Positions 9,534-18,061 of a stretch of DNA of 64,000 nucleotides are shown here, in pieces (the first letter of the stretch is position 1; each line of letters begins with the position of its first letter). The notes under the pieces are model-generated. The model was not told where the DNA came from, searched no databases, and worked only from the letters and a program-made list of their open reading frames with translations. A program made the translations under genes and the position numbers. The stretch covers positions 496,001 through 560,000 of the forward strand of contig NC_018010.1 in the NCBI RefSeq assembly GCF_000265405.1, written 5' to 3'. The DNA comes from Belliella baltica DSM 15883. Lineage in GTDB: Bacteria; Bacteroidota; Bacteroidia; Cytophagales; Cyclobacteriaceae.

Positions 9534-10061
9534 TTATTTCAATTGGTAAATTGAGGGTATATTTCTTCCCTGACCATCATAATCTAGGCCATAACCAACA
9601 ACAAATTTATTTTCTATTTCGAAACCAATATAGTCCACCTCTACATTGTATCTTAATGCATCTGGTTTGTATAACAATGTCGCGACAGATACACTTTTTG
9701 GGTTTTTTGTATTTATTGTTTTGAGCAGATGAGTCATACTCAATCCTGTGTCAATGATATCTTCCACAACAATCACTCTTCTATTCAGAAGGTCTGATTC
9801 AAGCCCAATCAAATCAGTCACCTCCCCTTTGGAATCAGTACCAACATAAGAGGCCACTTTCATAAAAGAAATTTCAGTGGGAATATCTAAATATTTAGCC
9901 AAATCAGATAAAAACATAAATGCACCATTCAATACACCTATAATAATGGGATTGTCATTTTTAAAGTCCTTAGAAATTTGTGCACCAAGAGCTTTCAATC
10001 GAATATCGATTTCTTCAGCACTTATAAAAGGGACAAACTCTTTATCCTTTATTTTTATCAT
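9534..10061 (-). CDS. hpt: Hypoxanthine phosphoribosyltransferase
   Basis: A 175-aa type I phosphoribosyltransferase that salvages hypoxanthine (and often guanine) with PRPP to IMP/GMP. The PRPP loop reads VIVVEDIIDTGLSM, with the usual pair of acidic residues before DTG. The flexible-loop region GVLNGAFMFLSDL and the C-terminal purine-binding segment VDYIGFEIENKFVVGYGLDY are both present. Length matches the bacterial family. It is the first gene of the hpt-adk pair. A hairpin lies 17 bp before the start and may be a leader attenuator or an upstream terminator. Confidence 0.93.
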   Translation of the reverse strand: MIKIKDKEFVPFISAEEIDIRLKALGAQISKDFKNDNPIIIGVLNGAFMFLSDLAKYLDIPTEISFMKVASYVGTDSKGEVTDLIGLESDLLNRRVIVVEDIIDTGLSMTHLLKTINTKNPKSVSVATLLYKPDALRYNVEVDYIGFEIENKFVVGYGLDYDGQGRNIPSIYQLK

Positions 10062-10078
10062 TTTAGCTAAATAAAAAT

Positions 10079-10096
10079 GCCCTTATCATCAAGGGC
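10079..10096 (-). promoter_or_regulatory. Hairpin upstream of hpt (terminator or attenuator)
   Basis: Stem GCCCTT / AAGGGC with a 6-base loop. On the minus strand it is followed by ATTTTTATTT, then the hpt start 17 bases on. It could terminate transcription from the peptidase gene at 10310 or attenuate hpt. The rest of 10097-10309 is AT-rich with nothing I recognise. Confidence 0.4.
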
Positions 10097-10309
10097 GTTA
10101 CAAATATAGAAAAAAAATGATTTCTATCCATTCATAATTTTTGCTAATACATTATTAGGATTAACAAGAATGATATTAGAATTTAAAAATTTCATTTACG
10201 ATTTTGTGAATAATTGTCAAAAGACGACAACTATCCGTCCATAGTAGCCTAAATATAAGGTTGTAGTTTTTTGTAAGTGACTACTAATATTAAAACAGAT
10301 AAGTATATA

Positions 10310-11218
10310 TTATAAGTGTGGCAATAAGTATCTGTACATTTCGATCATACATTCCAAATCAAAAAGCGCTACTTTTTCATTCGGTGTATGCACATGATCT
10401 TCAGGAGCACCAATAAAAATCCAATCTATTGGATAAGGCGAAAATTGAATTTCTCTTCCATCACTCCCACCTGCATCCTCAACCTCAAGTTGGAAAGTAA
10501 CACCACTTTGCTCTGCCAAGGCAATAATTTTGTTTACAAAACTTCTTCTGGGAATATATTTATCCCTTATGGAGATTGCAACTCCCTTCCCATGCCCTAC
10601 TCCTTCAGTGACCCAAGTGATATCTGAAACTAGCGCTTGTTTGACAGGTGCATCTTCCATTATAAATTTTAGCAAATATGGCATACTCCCTCCACCATGT
10701 TCTTCATAAGTTGAAAATACAACCCAACCATCTACTAAGTCTTCACATAATTTTAAGGCATTATATACTCCAAGTCGATTATCAAGGTACGCAGCTTGAA
10801 TAAATTTGTCGTCAATCCTAACATTCTGGGCGAATGACAAATAAGTACCTCGGTCAATAGCTCTAGGAAAATCATGAAATAATTCACCATCTATATTTTT
10901 TAATTTACAAAGTATAGGGCCAAGAGAATCCTCCCCACATAATAATATATTGTCTTCAAGTTCAGGCCCACCAACACAAATCAGTTGGTTTTCATACCTA
11001 GTCATAAAACCTATTGTATCAATATGCGCAAACACGGCAGTACGGGGATTACCAAATTTGAGTAATATACAATCATGAAAATTTTCTCCATGATATACTT
11101 TTGGCAAAACCTTCCAGGTATTCATGCGTTGTAAGATGAGGTTTAAAAGAAACTTCTGCATAGAAGATTCGTTACCTGAGACACTTTGTATTTCTAATAA
11201 ATCTTTTAAAAGTTTCAT
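10310..11218 (-). CDS. M42-like metallo-aminopeptidase/hydrolase
   Basis: A 302-aa enzyme of the M20/M42 metallopeptidase clan. Likely metal ligands and catalytic residues are visible in order: His65-x-Asp67 (AHIDTIG), Asp146 (LDNRLG, bridging), Glu172/Glu173 (TYEEHGGG), Asp199 (SDITW) and His277 (EDHVHTPNE). This is the order and spacing of co-catalytic dizinc peptidases. Family members remove N-terminal residues or hydrolyse acyl groups in the cytoplasm; the true substrate is unknown. It is slightly shorter than typical M42 peptidases (~340 aa). There is no signal peptide. It is separated from ompA by divergent promoters. Confidence 0.75.
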   Translation of the reverse strand: MKLLKDLLEIQSVSGNESSMQKFLLNLILQRMNTWKVLPKVYHGENFHDCILLKFGNPRTAVFAHIDTIGFMTRYENQLICVGGPELEDNILLCGEDSLGPILCKLKNIDGELFHDFPRAIDRGTYLSFAQNVRIDDKFIQAAYLDNRLGVYNALKLCEDLVDGWVVFSTYEEHGGGSMPYLLKFIMEDAPVKQALVSDITWVTEGVGHGKGVAISIRDKYIPRRSFVNKIIALAEQSGVTFQLEVEDAGGSDGREIQFSPYPIDWIFIGAPEDHVHTPNEKVALFDLECMIEMYRYLLPHL

Positions 11219-11312
11219 TTTGGCATTATTTATGACAGAATTTATGCGAATGTATAGCCTAAATTCTAAAAGAATTGGAATAAAGTTTAAAGATTTAAAA
11301 ATAAAATATACA

Positions 11313-11342
11313 TTTGTGTTAAGTTAAAAGTTTATAAATTTG
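11313..11342 (+). promoter_or_regulatory. Promoter of the ompA-like gene
   Basis: TTTG at 11313-11316 and TAAATTTG at 11335-11342 with an 18-base spacer match the Bacteroidota -33/-7 consensus. It lies 48 bp before the chosen ATG, leaving a ~40-nt AT-rich leader, typical of highly expressed genes of this phylum. Confidence 0.65.
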
Positions 11343-11390
11343 CATTCAAATCAATTAAACACTCAAAATTTTGAAAAAAAATTTTTTACC

Positions 11391-12686
11391 ATGAAAAAAT
11401 TACTACTATCTACATTAATGGCTGGTGCCTTAGCTTTAGGAGCTAACGCCCAGAACGACTACAACAAGTGGTCACTTGAAGTAAATGGAGGATTCAACAA
11501 ACCAATGGCACCATTGTCAGCTGGTTATTTGTCTCCATCATTGAATATTGGACATGCGGACCTAGGTGTTCGATATATGTTCAATGACAAGTTCGGTACG
11601 AAACTAGATTATGGTTTCGGTTCATTTAGTGAGTCAAATGGAAATAGCCCATCTTTCTCTACCAATTACTGGAGATTGAATCTTCAGGGTGTTGCCAACT
11701 TAGGCAGAATCATGAATTGGGAAACATTCTCTAGAAGAGTGAACCTATTAGGTCACTTCGGAGCAGGTATTGGTCAAGTGAATCCACAAGAAAATGCCAA
11801 TGCTGACTTCAATGATAATGTTTACAATTTCATTGCTGGTTTTACTGGACAAGTGAAACTTTCTGAAAGAGTTGCATTAAATGCTGATATCAGTACTATC
11901 ATCAATGGTAGACAAACTACAACATTTGATGGGGCTAACAATATCAACCCTGGAACAATGCCAAATTCCTCCACAAACAATGGTTACTACGGTGCCAATG
12001 CTGTATGGTGGACTGGTACACTAGGATTAAGCTTTTACTTAGGCAGCAAAGACACACATGCTGATTGGTATGTAGCTGCTGACAAGTATGCCACTAAAGA
12101 AGAATTGGCTTCTCAGATCGGTGAGATCAAAGATATGCTTAAGGATTCTGATGGTGACGGTGTACCTGATTATCTTGACAAAGAGCCAAATACTCCAGCA
12201 GGTGCTAGAGTTGATTCTCATGGTAGAACTTTAGATTCTGACGGTGATGGTATTCCTGATCATTTGGACAAGTGTCCATTCGCTCCAGGTCCAGCATCTA
12301 ACGATGGTTGTCCAGTTGAAGAAGTTAAAGAAGTAGATTACTTCAAGAAAGCAATTAATGAAGGTTATGTGAACGTTTACTTTGCATTTGACAGTGCTAA
12401 ACCACTTGGTTACTCTGCATCTTCTGTAAATTATGTTGCAAACTTCTTGAAGAGAAATCCTGGAGTTAACGTAGAAATCAAAGGATATGCTGATGAGTTA
12501 GGTCCTGAAGATTACAATGTTAAGTTATCAGAAAGAAGAGCTAAAAATGTTCATGACTTATTGGTAGCAGCTGGTATTGAAGCTTCTAGATTATCTTACA
12601 AAGGATATGGTGAAGATACTAGTGTAGATAAGCAATCTGCTGACGCTAGACAATTAGCTAGAAGAACAAGCTTCGAAGTTAAATAA
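11391..12686 (+). CDS. OmpA-family outer-membrane protein with TSP3 repeats
   Basis: A 431-aa envelope protein. A signal peptide (MKKLLLSTLMAGALALGANA, cleaved after ANA) precedes an outer-membrane beta-barrel (~22-230). A calcium-binding linker follows with two thrombospondin type 3 motifs (DSDGDGVPDYLD and DSDGDGIPDHLD, ~252-300). The C-terminal OmpA domain (~325-430, YFAFDSAKPLGYSASSVNYV to SERRAKNVHDLL) binds peptidoglycan. I chose ATG 11391 because the signal peptide starts there; an upstream TTG adds 17 residues that fall in the promoter/leader. It has its own promoter and terminator and is probably abundant. Confidence 0.93.
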   Translation: MKKLLLSTLMAGALALGANAQNDYNKWSLEVNGGFNKPMAPLSAGYLSPSLNIGHADLGVRYMFNDKFGTKLDYGFGSFSESNGNSPSFSTNYWRLNLQGVANLGRIMNWETFSRRVNLLGHFGAGIGQVNPQENANADFNDNVYNFIAGFTGQVKLSERVALNADISTIINGRQTTTFDGANNINPGTMPNSSTNNGYYGANAVWWTGTLGLSFYLGSKDTHADWYVAADKYATKEELASQIGEIKDMLKDSDGDGVPDYLDKEPNTPAGARVDSHGRTLDSDGDGIPDHLDKCPFAPGPASNDGCPVEEVKEVDYFKKAINEGYVNVYFAFDSAKPLGYSASSVNYVANFLKRNPGVNVEIKGYADELGPEDYNVKLSERRAKNVHDLLVAAGIEASRLSYKGYGEDTSVDKQSADARQLARRTSFEVK

Positions 12687-12704
12687 GATATAATATATCA
12701 AATG

Positions 12705-12736
12705 AAAACCCGATCTTTGCGGATCGGGTTTTTTTT
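12705..12736 (+). terminator. Terminator of the ompA-like gene
   Basis: Perfect 11-bp stem AAAACCCGATC / GATCGGGTTTT with a 6-base loop, running into further T residues. It lies 18 bp after the stop. Confidence 0.9.
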
Positions 12737-12755
12737 GTACCTAATTACTTATGTC

Positions 12756-13406
12756 ATGTTTATCTTAAGTGAAAATAATAGTATAGCAAACAACTTTCTA
12801 TCAGAAATCAGAGACGTATCAATCCATCAAGACCGGCTAAGATTTAGAAAAAATTTAGAACGACTTGGTGAGATTATGGCCTACGAGATTTCGAAAACCT
12901 TAGAGTTTGAAGAATCAGAAATCCGAACTCCCTTACAAAATACAAAGGTCAATACAATACAGAATCACCCAATTTTAATCAGTATATTGAGAGCTGCATT
13001 GCCTTTTTATCAAGGTTTCTCCAATTTTTTTGACCATGCTTCTTCAGGGTTTATCGGTGCTTATAGAGCGAAAGAAACTTCAAGTCTTCATGAAGTAAAT
13101 ATTGATCTTGATTATCTCGCAACTCCTGCATTGGATGGAAAAGAACTTATCCTAATAGATCCGATGTTGGCAACCGGGAAATCTTTCATTAAAAGTGTTG
13201 AGGCATTATTACAAAATGGAACACCAAAAATGATCCATCTAGCTTCCATAATTGCCGCACCAGAAGGTATAAATTATATCAAAGAATCAATGTCAATACC
13301 TTTCAAGATATGGACTTGTGCTTTAGATGAAAAACTTAACTCAAAATCTTACATTATCCCAGGTCTCGGAGACGCAGGTGATTTAGCATTCGGAGAAAAA
13401 CTTTAA
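12756..13406 (+). CDS. upp: Uracil phosphoribosyltransferase
   Basis: A 216-aa salvage enzyme converting uracil + PRPP to UMP. Recognised by the PRPP loop ELILIDPMLATGKS, the region ILISILRAALPFYQGF, and the C-terminal uracil-binding segment YIIPGLGDAGDLAFG. I chose ATG 12756 (MFILSENNSI). A longer frame from 12702 would overlap the terminator of the preceding gene and add residues not seen in the family. It is followed 7 bp later by the antiporter gene, so these may be co-transcribed. Confidence 0.92.
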   Translation: MFILSENNSIANNFLSEIRDVSIHQDRLRFRKNLERLGEIMAYEISKTLEFEESEIRTPLQNTKVNTIQNHPILISILRAALPFYQGFSNFFDHASSGFIGAYRAKETSSLHEVNIDLDYLATPALDGKELILIDPMLATGKSFIKSVEALLQNGTPKMIHLASIIAAPEGINYIKESMSIPFKIWTCALDEKLNSKSYIIPGLGDAGDLAFGEKL

Positions 13407-13413
13407 TTCAAAA

Positions 13414-14343
13414 ATGGTTTATTTAATATTAATTATAGGTCTAGGAATACTTCTTCTTGGGGGGAAATTACTTGTCGATGGTGCATCATCAATCGCAGCT
13501 AAGTTGGGATTAAGTGCAGGACTAATTGGTTTGACAGTAGTAGCTTTTGGTACATCTGCGCCAGAACTCTTAGTAAGTGTCAATGCCGCTTTGAAAGGCA
13601 CAAGTGACATAGCTGTAGGGAATGTAGTGGGTTCGAATATTGCTAACATCTCTTTAGTTCTGGGGATAAGTGCTATCTTATTCCCAATAGTTTTGCATAT
13701 CAATGTATTGAAGTTAGATTATTTATTTACTTTAATATCTTCATCCTTATTTTTTATCCTCTCCTACAACAATGTCATTTCTAGGGTAGAGGGCTTGATA
13801 TTTGTGATTTTATTGGTATTGGTAAACTTGTATATTTTCAAAAAACTAAAAGGCACAGAGCCTGAACTTACAGAAGAAGAGGCCGAATCATTAAAAAAGG
13901 AATCTACCTGGAAAGCTGCAGGTTTAATTGTGTTGGGGGTTGCTGGACTATATTTTGGTTCTGATATGTTTGTAGATAGCGCGGTGGAAATTTCAAGGGT
14001 ATTTGGTGTAAGTGAGCGGATTATAGGAGTTACCGTCATTGCAATAGGCACGAGTCTTCCTGAGTTGACAACATCAGTCATTGCTGCGATCAATAAGAAA
14101 ACAGATATAGCGATTGGAAACATATTAGGAAGTAATATTATGAATGTGTTGGGGATTATTGGAATTACAGCACTAGTTCAACCTATCGCAGTAACTGAAC
14201 AGTTTTTAAGCCAAGATTTTATTTGGATGCTGGCTATTACAGTAATTTTGTTCCCTATTTTAAGATTAAGGTTAAATGTTTCCCGTTGGGAAGGTGGTTT
14301 ATTGGTTTTATTGTATGCTATTTACCTTTATTCCATTTTATGA
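13414..14343 (+). CDS. Calcium/sodium antiporter (CaCA family)
   Basis: A 309-aa inner-membrane cation exchanger of the YrbG/CaCA type. The two inverted alpha repeats that form the ion site are clear: VVAFGTSAPELLVSVNAAL (~residues 43-61) and VIAIGTSLPELTTSVIAAI (~208-226), both with the GTS-PE core. Each is followed by a GN(V/I)xGSNI segment. About ten hydrophobic helices are separated by a charged cytoplasmic loop (KKLKGTEPELTEEEAESLKKE). It likely exports Ca2+ in exchange for Na+ or H+. It overlaps the next gene by ATGA. Confidence 0.9.
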   Translation: MVYLILIIGLGILLLGGKLLVDGASSIAAKLGLSAGLIGLTVVAFGTSAPELLVSVNAALKGTSDIAVGNVVGSNIANISLVLGISAILFPIVLHINVLKLDYLFTLISSSLFFILSYNNVISRVEGLIFVILLVLVNLYIFKKLKGTEPELTEEEAESLKKESTWKAAGLIVLGVAGLYFGSDMFVDSAVEISRVFGVSERIIGVTVIAIGTSLPELTTSVIAAINKKTDIAIGNILGSNIMNVLGIIGITALVQPIAVTEQFLSQDFIWMLAITVILFPILRLRLNVSRWEGGLLVLLYAIYLYSIL

Positions 14344-14798
14344 TTGACTATTTGCTTAAATTTCTAGCTATCTATGTCACCTGTCTTTTTAAATTTGTAG
14401 CAGGCCCTATTTTAGGTTCTGCTGCAGGTTATTCTATTTTTGAAATTACGATAGTATCTGTTGCGGGGATGATGACATCTGTATTCTTGATCAGCTATTT
14501 AGGAGATTGGATCAAGACTAATTGGTCGTTTAAAGTAAGTAAGAAGCGTAATAAGTTTTCCAAAAAGAATAGGAGAATTGTCAAAGTATGGCAAAAATTT
14601 GGTCCGATTGGCATCGCTGCCATTACCCCTATGCTCTTGACTCCTATTGGAGGAACGATTATTATGAGTGCTTTTCGAGTGGAAAAAAAAGTAGTCTTTA
14701 CTTATATGTTTTTAAGTGGGGTTTTTTGGGCTATCATTTTGGGAGCATCTATTAATCAAATTTTATCTATTCCTATTGTAGATAAGCTTATTGGATGA
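14340..14798 (+). CDS. Small integral membrane protein, possible small multidrug export family
   Basis: A 152-aa membrane protein with about four hydrophobic helices and a basic cytoplasmic loop in the middle (KVSKKRNKFSKKNRR). I chose ATG 14340 since it overlaps the antiporter stop as ATGA, implying translational coupling; a longer frame from 14223 lies inside the antiporter gene. The segment FGPIGIAAITPMLLTPIGG, with repeated GP/TP-x-G turns between helices, recalls the putative small multidrug export family (PF06695) or DedA-like proteins. That assignment is weak. Possible link to ion homeostasis through the antiporter neighbour. Confidence 0.6.
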   Translation: MIDYLLKFLAIYVTCLFKFVAGPILGSAAGYSIFEITIVSVAGMMTSVFLISYLGDWIKTNWSFKVSKKRNKFSKKNRRIVKVWQKFGPIGIAAITPMLLTPIGGTIIMSAFRVEKKVVFTYMFLSGVFWAIILGASINQILSIPIVDKLIG

Positions 14799-14883
14799 TT
14801 TTGAACCTCTAGAAGTGCCTAGAAAAGTGTTTTCTATTGGGAAAATTTTACAAGACTTGTTTCACTCTAAAGCTAAGAACGAA

Positions 14884-17097
14884 TTAGGCTGCTAATACTT
14901 CCTCTTGGAAATGGATTTCAAAAGAAGCTCCTGGGTTGGAGGTGATTTTCAATTTCCCATTAATCTGTCTCGTCAAGGTACGTACAAGTTTCAGTCCAAG
15001 AGATCTGGTTTTATCTATATCAAGGTTTTCATCAAGACCTTTTCCAGAATCTTCCACCAAAAGCCTATAAGCACCTGGTTCGGTCTGGCTGAACTTGATA
15101 TAAATATCACCAACTTCAAGATGTTCGAAGGCATATTTTAGAGAGTTGGATAGTAATTCATTTGTAATCAAACCTACAGGTACAGCCATATCCATATCTA
15201 AATTGATTTCTTCTGCCTCAATATGTACTTCAATTTGTTTTTCCGATCTATATGTTTGGGTGAGAAAATCACTTAGTTGCAGCATGTATTCCTGCATGTT
15301 GATTTTAGATAAATTTTCATATTGATAGAGTTTTTCATGAATTAAAGCCATTGTTTTTACTCTACTTTGACTTTCCTTCATGGCATCTTTGACTTTGTCA
15401 TCTGCTAGACCTCGAGTCTGCATGCTTAGAAGACTAGAAATGATTTGAAGATTATTTTTCACTCGATGGTGAATCTCTTTCAACAAAAGTTCTCTTTCAT
15501 CATTTTGTTTGGCTATTTCTTTATTTTTAGCTGAAAGCGTTTTATTGAGATTCTTCCTTGTTTTAGCTTGGACGAAAAACAATCCTGCCATTGCTAAGAA
15601 TATTATTAGCCCTGCAATACTCAGGTAAATTTGGGCTTGCTGTTTTTGCCCTCTTAATTCTTGTAGTTCCCTTTCATTTTCGAGGACAGCTATTGCTTGA
15701 TCTTTCTTCTCTGTCTCGTATTTAGTCTCTAATTCTGCTAACTGTTGATTTTTCACTTCATTGAAAACGGAGTCGCTGTAATTATGAAAAAGGGCGAGAT
15801 TGTCGTAGGCTCGCTTAAAATCCCCCATACCTTGGTAAGTTTCAGCAAGTCCTTGATAAGCATCCCTTAAGTCTGTGAGATTCTTTAGATTTTTTCTTAT
15901 TTCTAGTGATTTATTGATATACTCTAAAGCTTTTGAGTAGGCTTTTTCTTTGTTTAATGCATATCCAATATTGAATAGAAAACCTGCATAAGATTCCGTA
16001 TTTTCATTTTTGATATACTTTGCGGTTTGTTCGTAATAATCGACTGCCTTTTTGTAATCTTCTTGAGTAAAAGCGATGTTCCCCATTTGATTTAGAACCA
16101 TTCCTGTCTCCTCCCCTAAGTCCTTTGATTTAAAATATTGAAGCGCTTTTTGAGAAAAGTATTCAGCTGAGTCCATACTTGTATTATGATAATGATACTT
16201 ACCGAATTTATAATCAAGCATCGCAATTTCATATTGATTAGCTCTATCTTGAAAGAAGTTTTTACTTCTCAATAAAGCTTGATATTGCTTATCAGTCTCT
16301 CCTTTCAGTTCATAAATATCTGACATGTTTGAACTCAATCTACTGATATAATAGTCGTTTTTATTACTTTCTGCAATTCGAAATGCCTTTAAAAGCAATT
16401 CTAAGCCTTCATCTTGTCTATTTATTTTGCTGAGCACCGAATTTTTATTCATGTAAAAACCCACCCAACGTAAATCCATGGAATCTAGATAACTTCTTAG
16501 TAAAGAATCAGTTTTATTGTAATAAAATATGGTCGTATCAAATTGCGACTGCTGATAGTAAACTAATCCTATGTTTTCGTAAACATTACTAAGTGACTTG
16601 GCATCAGCCAGTGATTCAAAAATCGGGATAGTTTCATAGTAATTCATGATCGCAGAATCATATTGTCCTGAACGCTCTTGCATTACTCCCAAATTCATAG
16701 CCATGCCAGCAGCGCTACGAAAAGCGCTGTCTTTTAGATAATAGGTTTTTGCATTTCTAAAGGCCTCTTTAGCTACATTGATTTCACCTCTATAAAACTC
16801 TAATGTTCCAATTCCTTTATAAAGTGTCGCTAAAACACCAGGAAACTGTTTTGTTTCTGGGTTTTCAATTGCTTGATTAAAAAACTTAAAGAATTCGGGG
16901 TCAAGGCTATCTATTCCCTTGCTCTCTATAATGAATGTAATGTCTTTTATCTTTTCAATGTCTTGCAACTTGAATGATTCTTGATACTTCTTTTGATAAT
17001 AACCTAATGAATCTGTAAGCCATTGAGATTTTTGGGGAAATGAAATAAGTGGGCTTAATAAGAAGATGAAAAGTGAAAAGGTAAATTTATTTTTCAT
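14884..17097 (-). CDS. TPR-containing sensor histidine kinase (HisKA_2 type)
   Basis: A 737-aa kinase. A signal peptide (MKNKFTFSLFIFLLSPLISF) leads to a periplasmic sensor of some nine tetratricopeptide repeats (~60-440), then a coiled coil and one TM helix (~490-515). The cytoplasmic part has a HisKA_2 phosphoacceptor (LLKEIHHRVKNNLQIISSLL) and an HATPase domain with NELLSNSLKYAF, DSGKGL and SLGLKLV. I chose ATG 17095-17097 because the signal peptide begins there. This layout is common in Bacteroidota and usually works with a LytTR regulator; the one at 18062 is the obvious partner. Confidence 0.88.
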   Translation of the reverse strand: MKNKFTFSLFIFLLSPLISFPQKSQWLTDSLGYYQKKYQESFKLQDIEKIKDITFIIESKGIDSLDPEFFKFFNQAIENPETKQFPGVLATLYKGIGTLEFYRGEINVAKEAFRNAKTYYLKDSAFRSAAGMAMNLGVMQERSGQYDSAIMNYYETIPIFESLADAKSLSNVYENIGLVYYQQSQFDTTIFYYNKTDSLLRSYLDSMDLRWVGFYMNKNSVLSKINRQDEGLELLLKAFRIAESNKNDYYISRLSSNMSDIYELKGETDKQYQALLRSKNFFQDRANQYEIAMLDYKFGKYHYHNTSMDSAEYFSQKALQYFKSKDLGEETGMVLNQMGNIAFTQEDYKKAVDYYEQTAKYIKNENTESYAGFLFNIGYALNKEKAYSKALEYINKSLEIRKNLKNLTDLRDAYQGLAETYQGMGDFKRAYDNLALFHNYSDSVFNEVKNQQLAELETKYETEKKDQAIAVLENERELQELRGQKQQAQIYLSIAGLIIFLAMAGLFFVQAKTRKNLNKTLSAKNKEIAKQNDERELLLKEIHHRVKNNLQIISSLLSMQTRGLADDKVKDAMKESQSRVKTMALIHEKLYQYENLSKINMQEYMLQLSDFLTQTYRSEKQIEVHIEAEEINLDMDMAVPVGLITNELLSNSLKYAFEHLEVGDIYIKFSQTEPGAYRLLVEDSGKGLDENLDIDKTRSLGLKLVRTLTRQINGKLKITSNPGASFEIHFQEEVLAA

Positions 17098-17168
17098 TGA
17101 TTCAAAAGTAAGAGTTCTCAAATTAAATTTTATGCAATTAACTGATATTAAAATAGTTATTAAAAGTA

Positions 17169-17205
17169 AATTTACAGAAATATCTTAAAGATATTTCTGT
17201 AAATT
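17169..17205. repeat. 37-bp perfect palindrome
   Basis: Arms of 18 bp (17169-17186 and 17188-17205, core ACAGAAATATCTT) are exact inverses around one central base. It lies 72 bp upstream of the histidine kinase start and is AT-rich without a T tract, so an operator is as likely as a terminator. The rest of 17098-17412 shows only the terminator at 17286-17318. Confidence 0.7.
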
Positions 17206-17285
17206 CTAACAATCTTATTAGGGTTTAACATGTTCATTTTTCATTATTGCTAATTCCTATTCCTTTTTTTAGCATATCTAGATCC

Positions 17286-17318
17286 ATAAAAAACTGCCTT
17301 TCAAAATAAAAGGCAGTT
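17286..17318 (-). terminator. Terminator of the TonB-C gene
   Basis: Perfect 10-bp stem AACTGCCTTT / AAAGGCAGTT at 17292-17318 with a 7-base loop; on the minus strand it runs into TTTTTTATGG. It is 95 bp after the stop of the TonB-C gene. Confidence 0.75.
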
Positions 17319-17412
17319 AGTAATTGATTAAACATATATCTTCAAGTGGTCTCTTTGAATCAGGCATATCTGAGACTTTTTCAGCAAGCCGAATTGATCC
17401 AAATGACAGTCA

Positions 17413-17835
17413 TTAATTATTTAGCTCAAATCGAATTGGAAGCTGATAAGCCACTTCTTTTGGCACCCCATTCTGCAGAGCAGGGGACCATTTTGGCATT
17501 TCTTTGATCAGTCTCAAGGCTTCATTATCCAAATCAGGATGGACACTTTGGGCGATATAGGGTTTTAAAATTTCACCTTTTTCTGATATTCTAAAATTAA
17601 CCAAGACAACTCCTTCAACTCCTTGTCTGAATGCCAAATCAGGATAGATGATTTGTTGTTGAATAAAAGTTGCCATTGCTTCTTGACCTCCTATGAACTC
17701 AGGGAGTTCCATTTCTCTAAGTAGAACTTCTTTTTTTTCATTATTTGAATTATTCGCTATCAGCCTAGTTTCTTGAGCTGCTACTGTAAGAATAATCAAA
17801 AACGTAAATGCGAAGATTGAAAGTGTCTTTTTCAT
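17413..17835 (-). CDS. TonB C-terminal domain protein, periplasmic
   Basis: A 140-aa protein with a signal peptide (MKKTLSIFAFTFLIILTVAAQ) and a TonB C-terminal fold (~45-137): ELPEFIGGQEAMATFI, IYPDLAFRQGVEGVVLVNF, GEILKPYIAQSVHPDLDNEALRL and MPKWSPALQNGVPK. These are the features of the small energy-transducer TonB family in Bacteroidota. It lacks an N-terminal TM anchor coupled to ExbBD and the proline-rich linker, so it is unlikely to work as a full TonB. It lies between the kinase and the LytTR regulator on the same strand but has its own terminator. Confidence 0.8.
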   Translation of the reverse strand: MKKTLSIFAFTFLIILTVAAQETRLIANNSNNEKKEVLLREMELPEFIGGQEAMATFIQQQIIYPDLAFRQGVEGVVLVNFRISEKGEILKPYIAQSVHPDLDNEALRLIKEMPKWSPALQNGVPKEVAYQLPIRFELNN

Positions 17836-18061
17836 GATTGCTTTGGTTTTGGTTTTGTAAAAATTTATAGTTGAATCTATGAAGAATGTCTATATCCTAA
17901 TGAATAAAAGGGAGCAAGCTGCAGTAAATGAGGAAGAAGTGTAAAAAAATGTAAAACTAAGAAAGAGACCTAAGGCTAAAGATTAGTTGATTGGGTAAAT
18001 GGGAATTGGTATGTTGACTTGGAAAAATGGAAGATTAAGTAGATTAAAGGATTTGGGTTAT

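Noticed and set aside
11340..11390. Upstream TTG start of the OmpA-like protein
   Set aside because: It lies within the promoter/leader and puts 17 residues before a clear signal peptide.
12702..12755. Upstream start of upp
   Set aside because: It lies in the terminator hairpin of the preceding gene.
13414..14123. Minus-strand frames antisense to the antiporter
   Set aside because: They are shadows of a well-conserved membrane protein gene.
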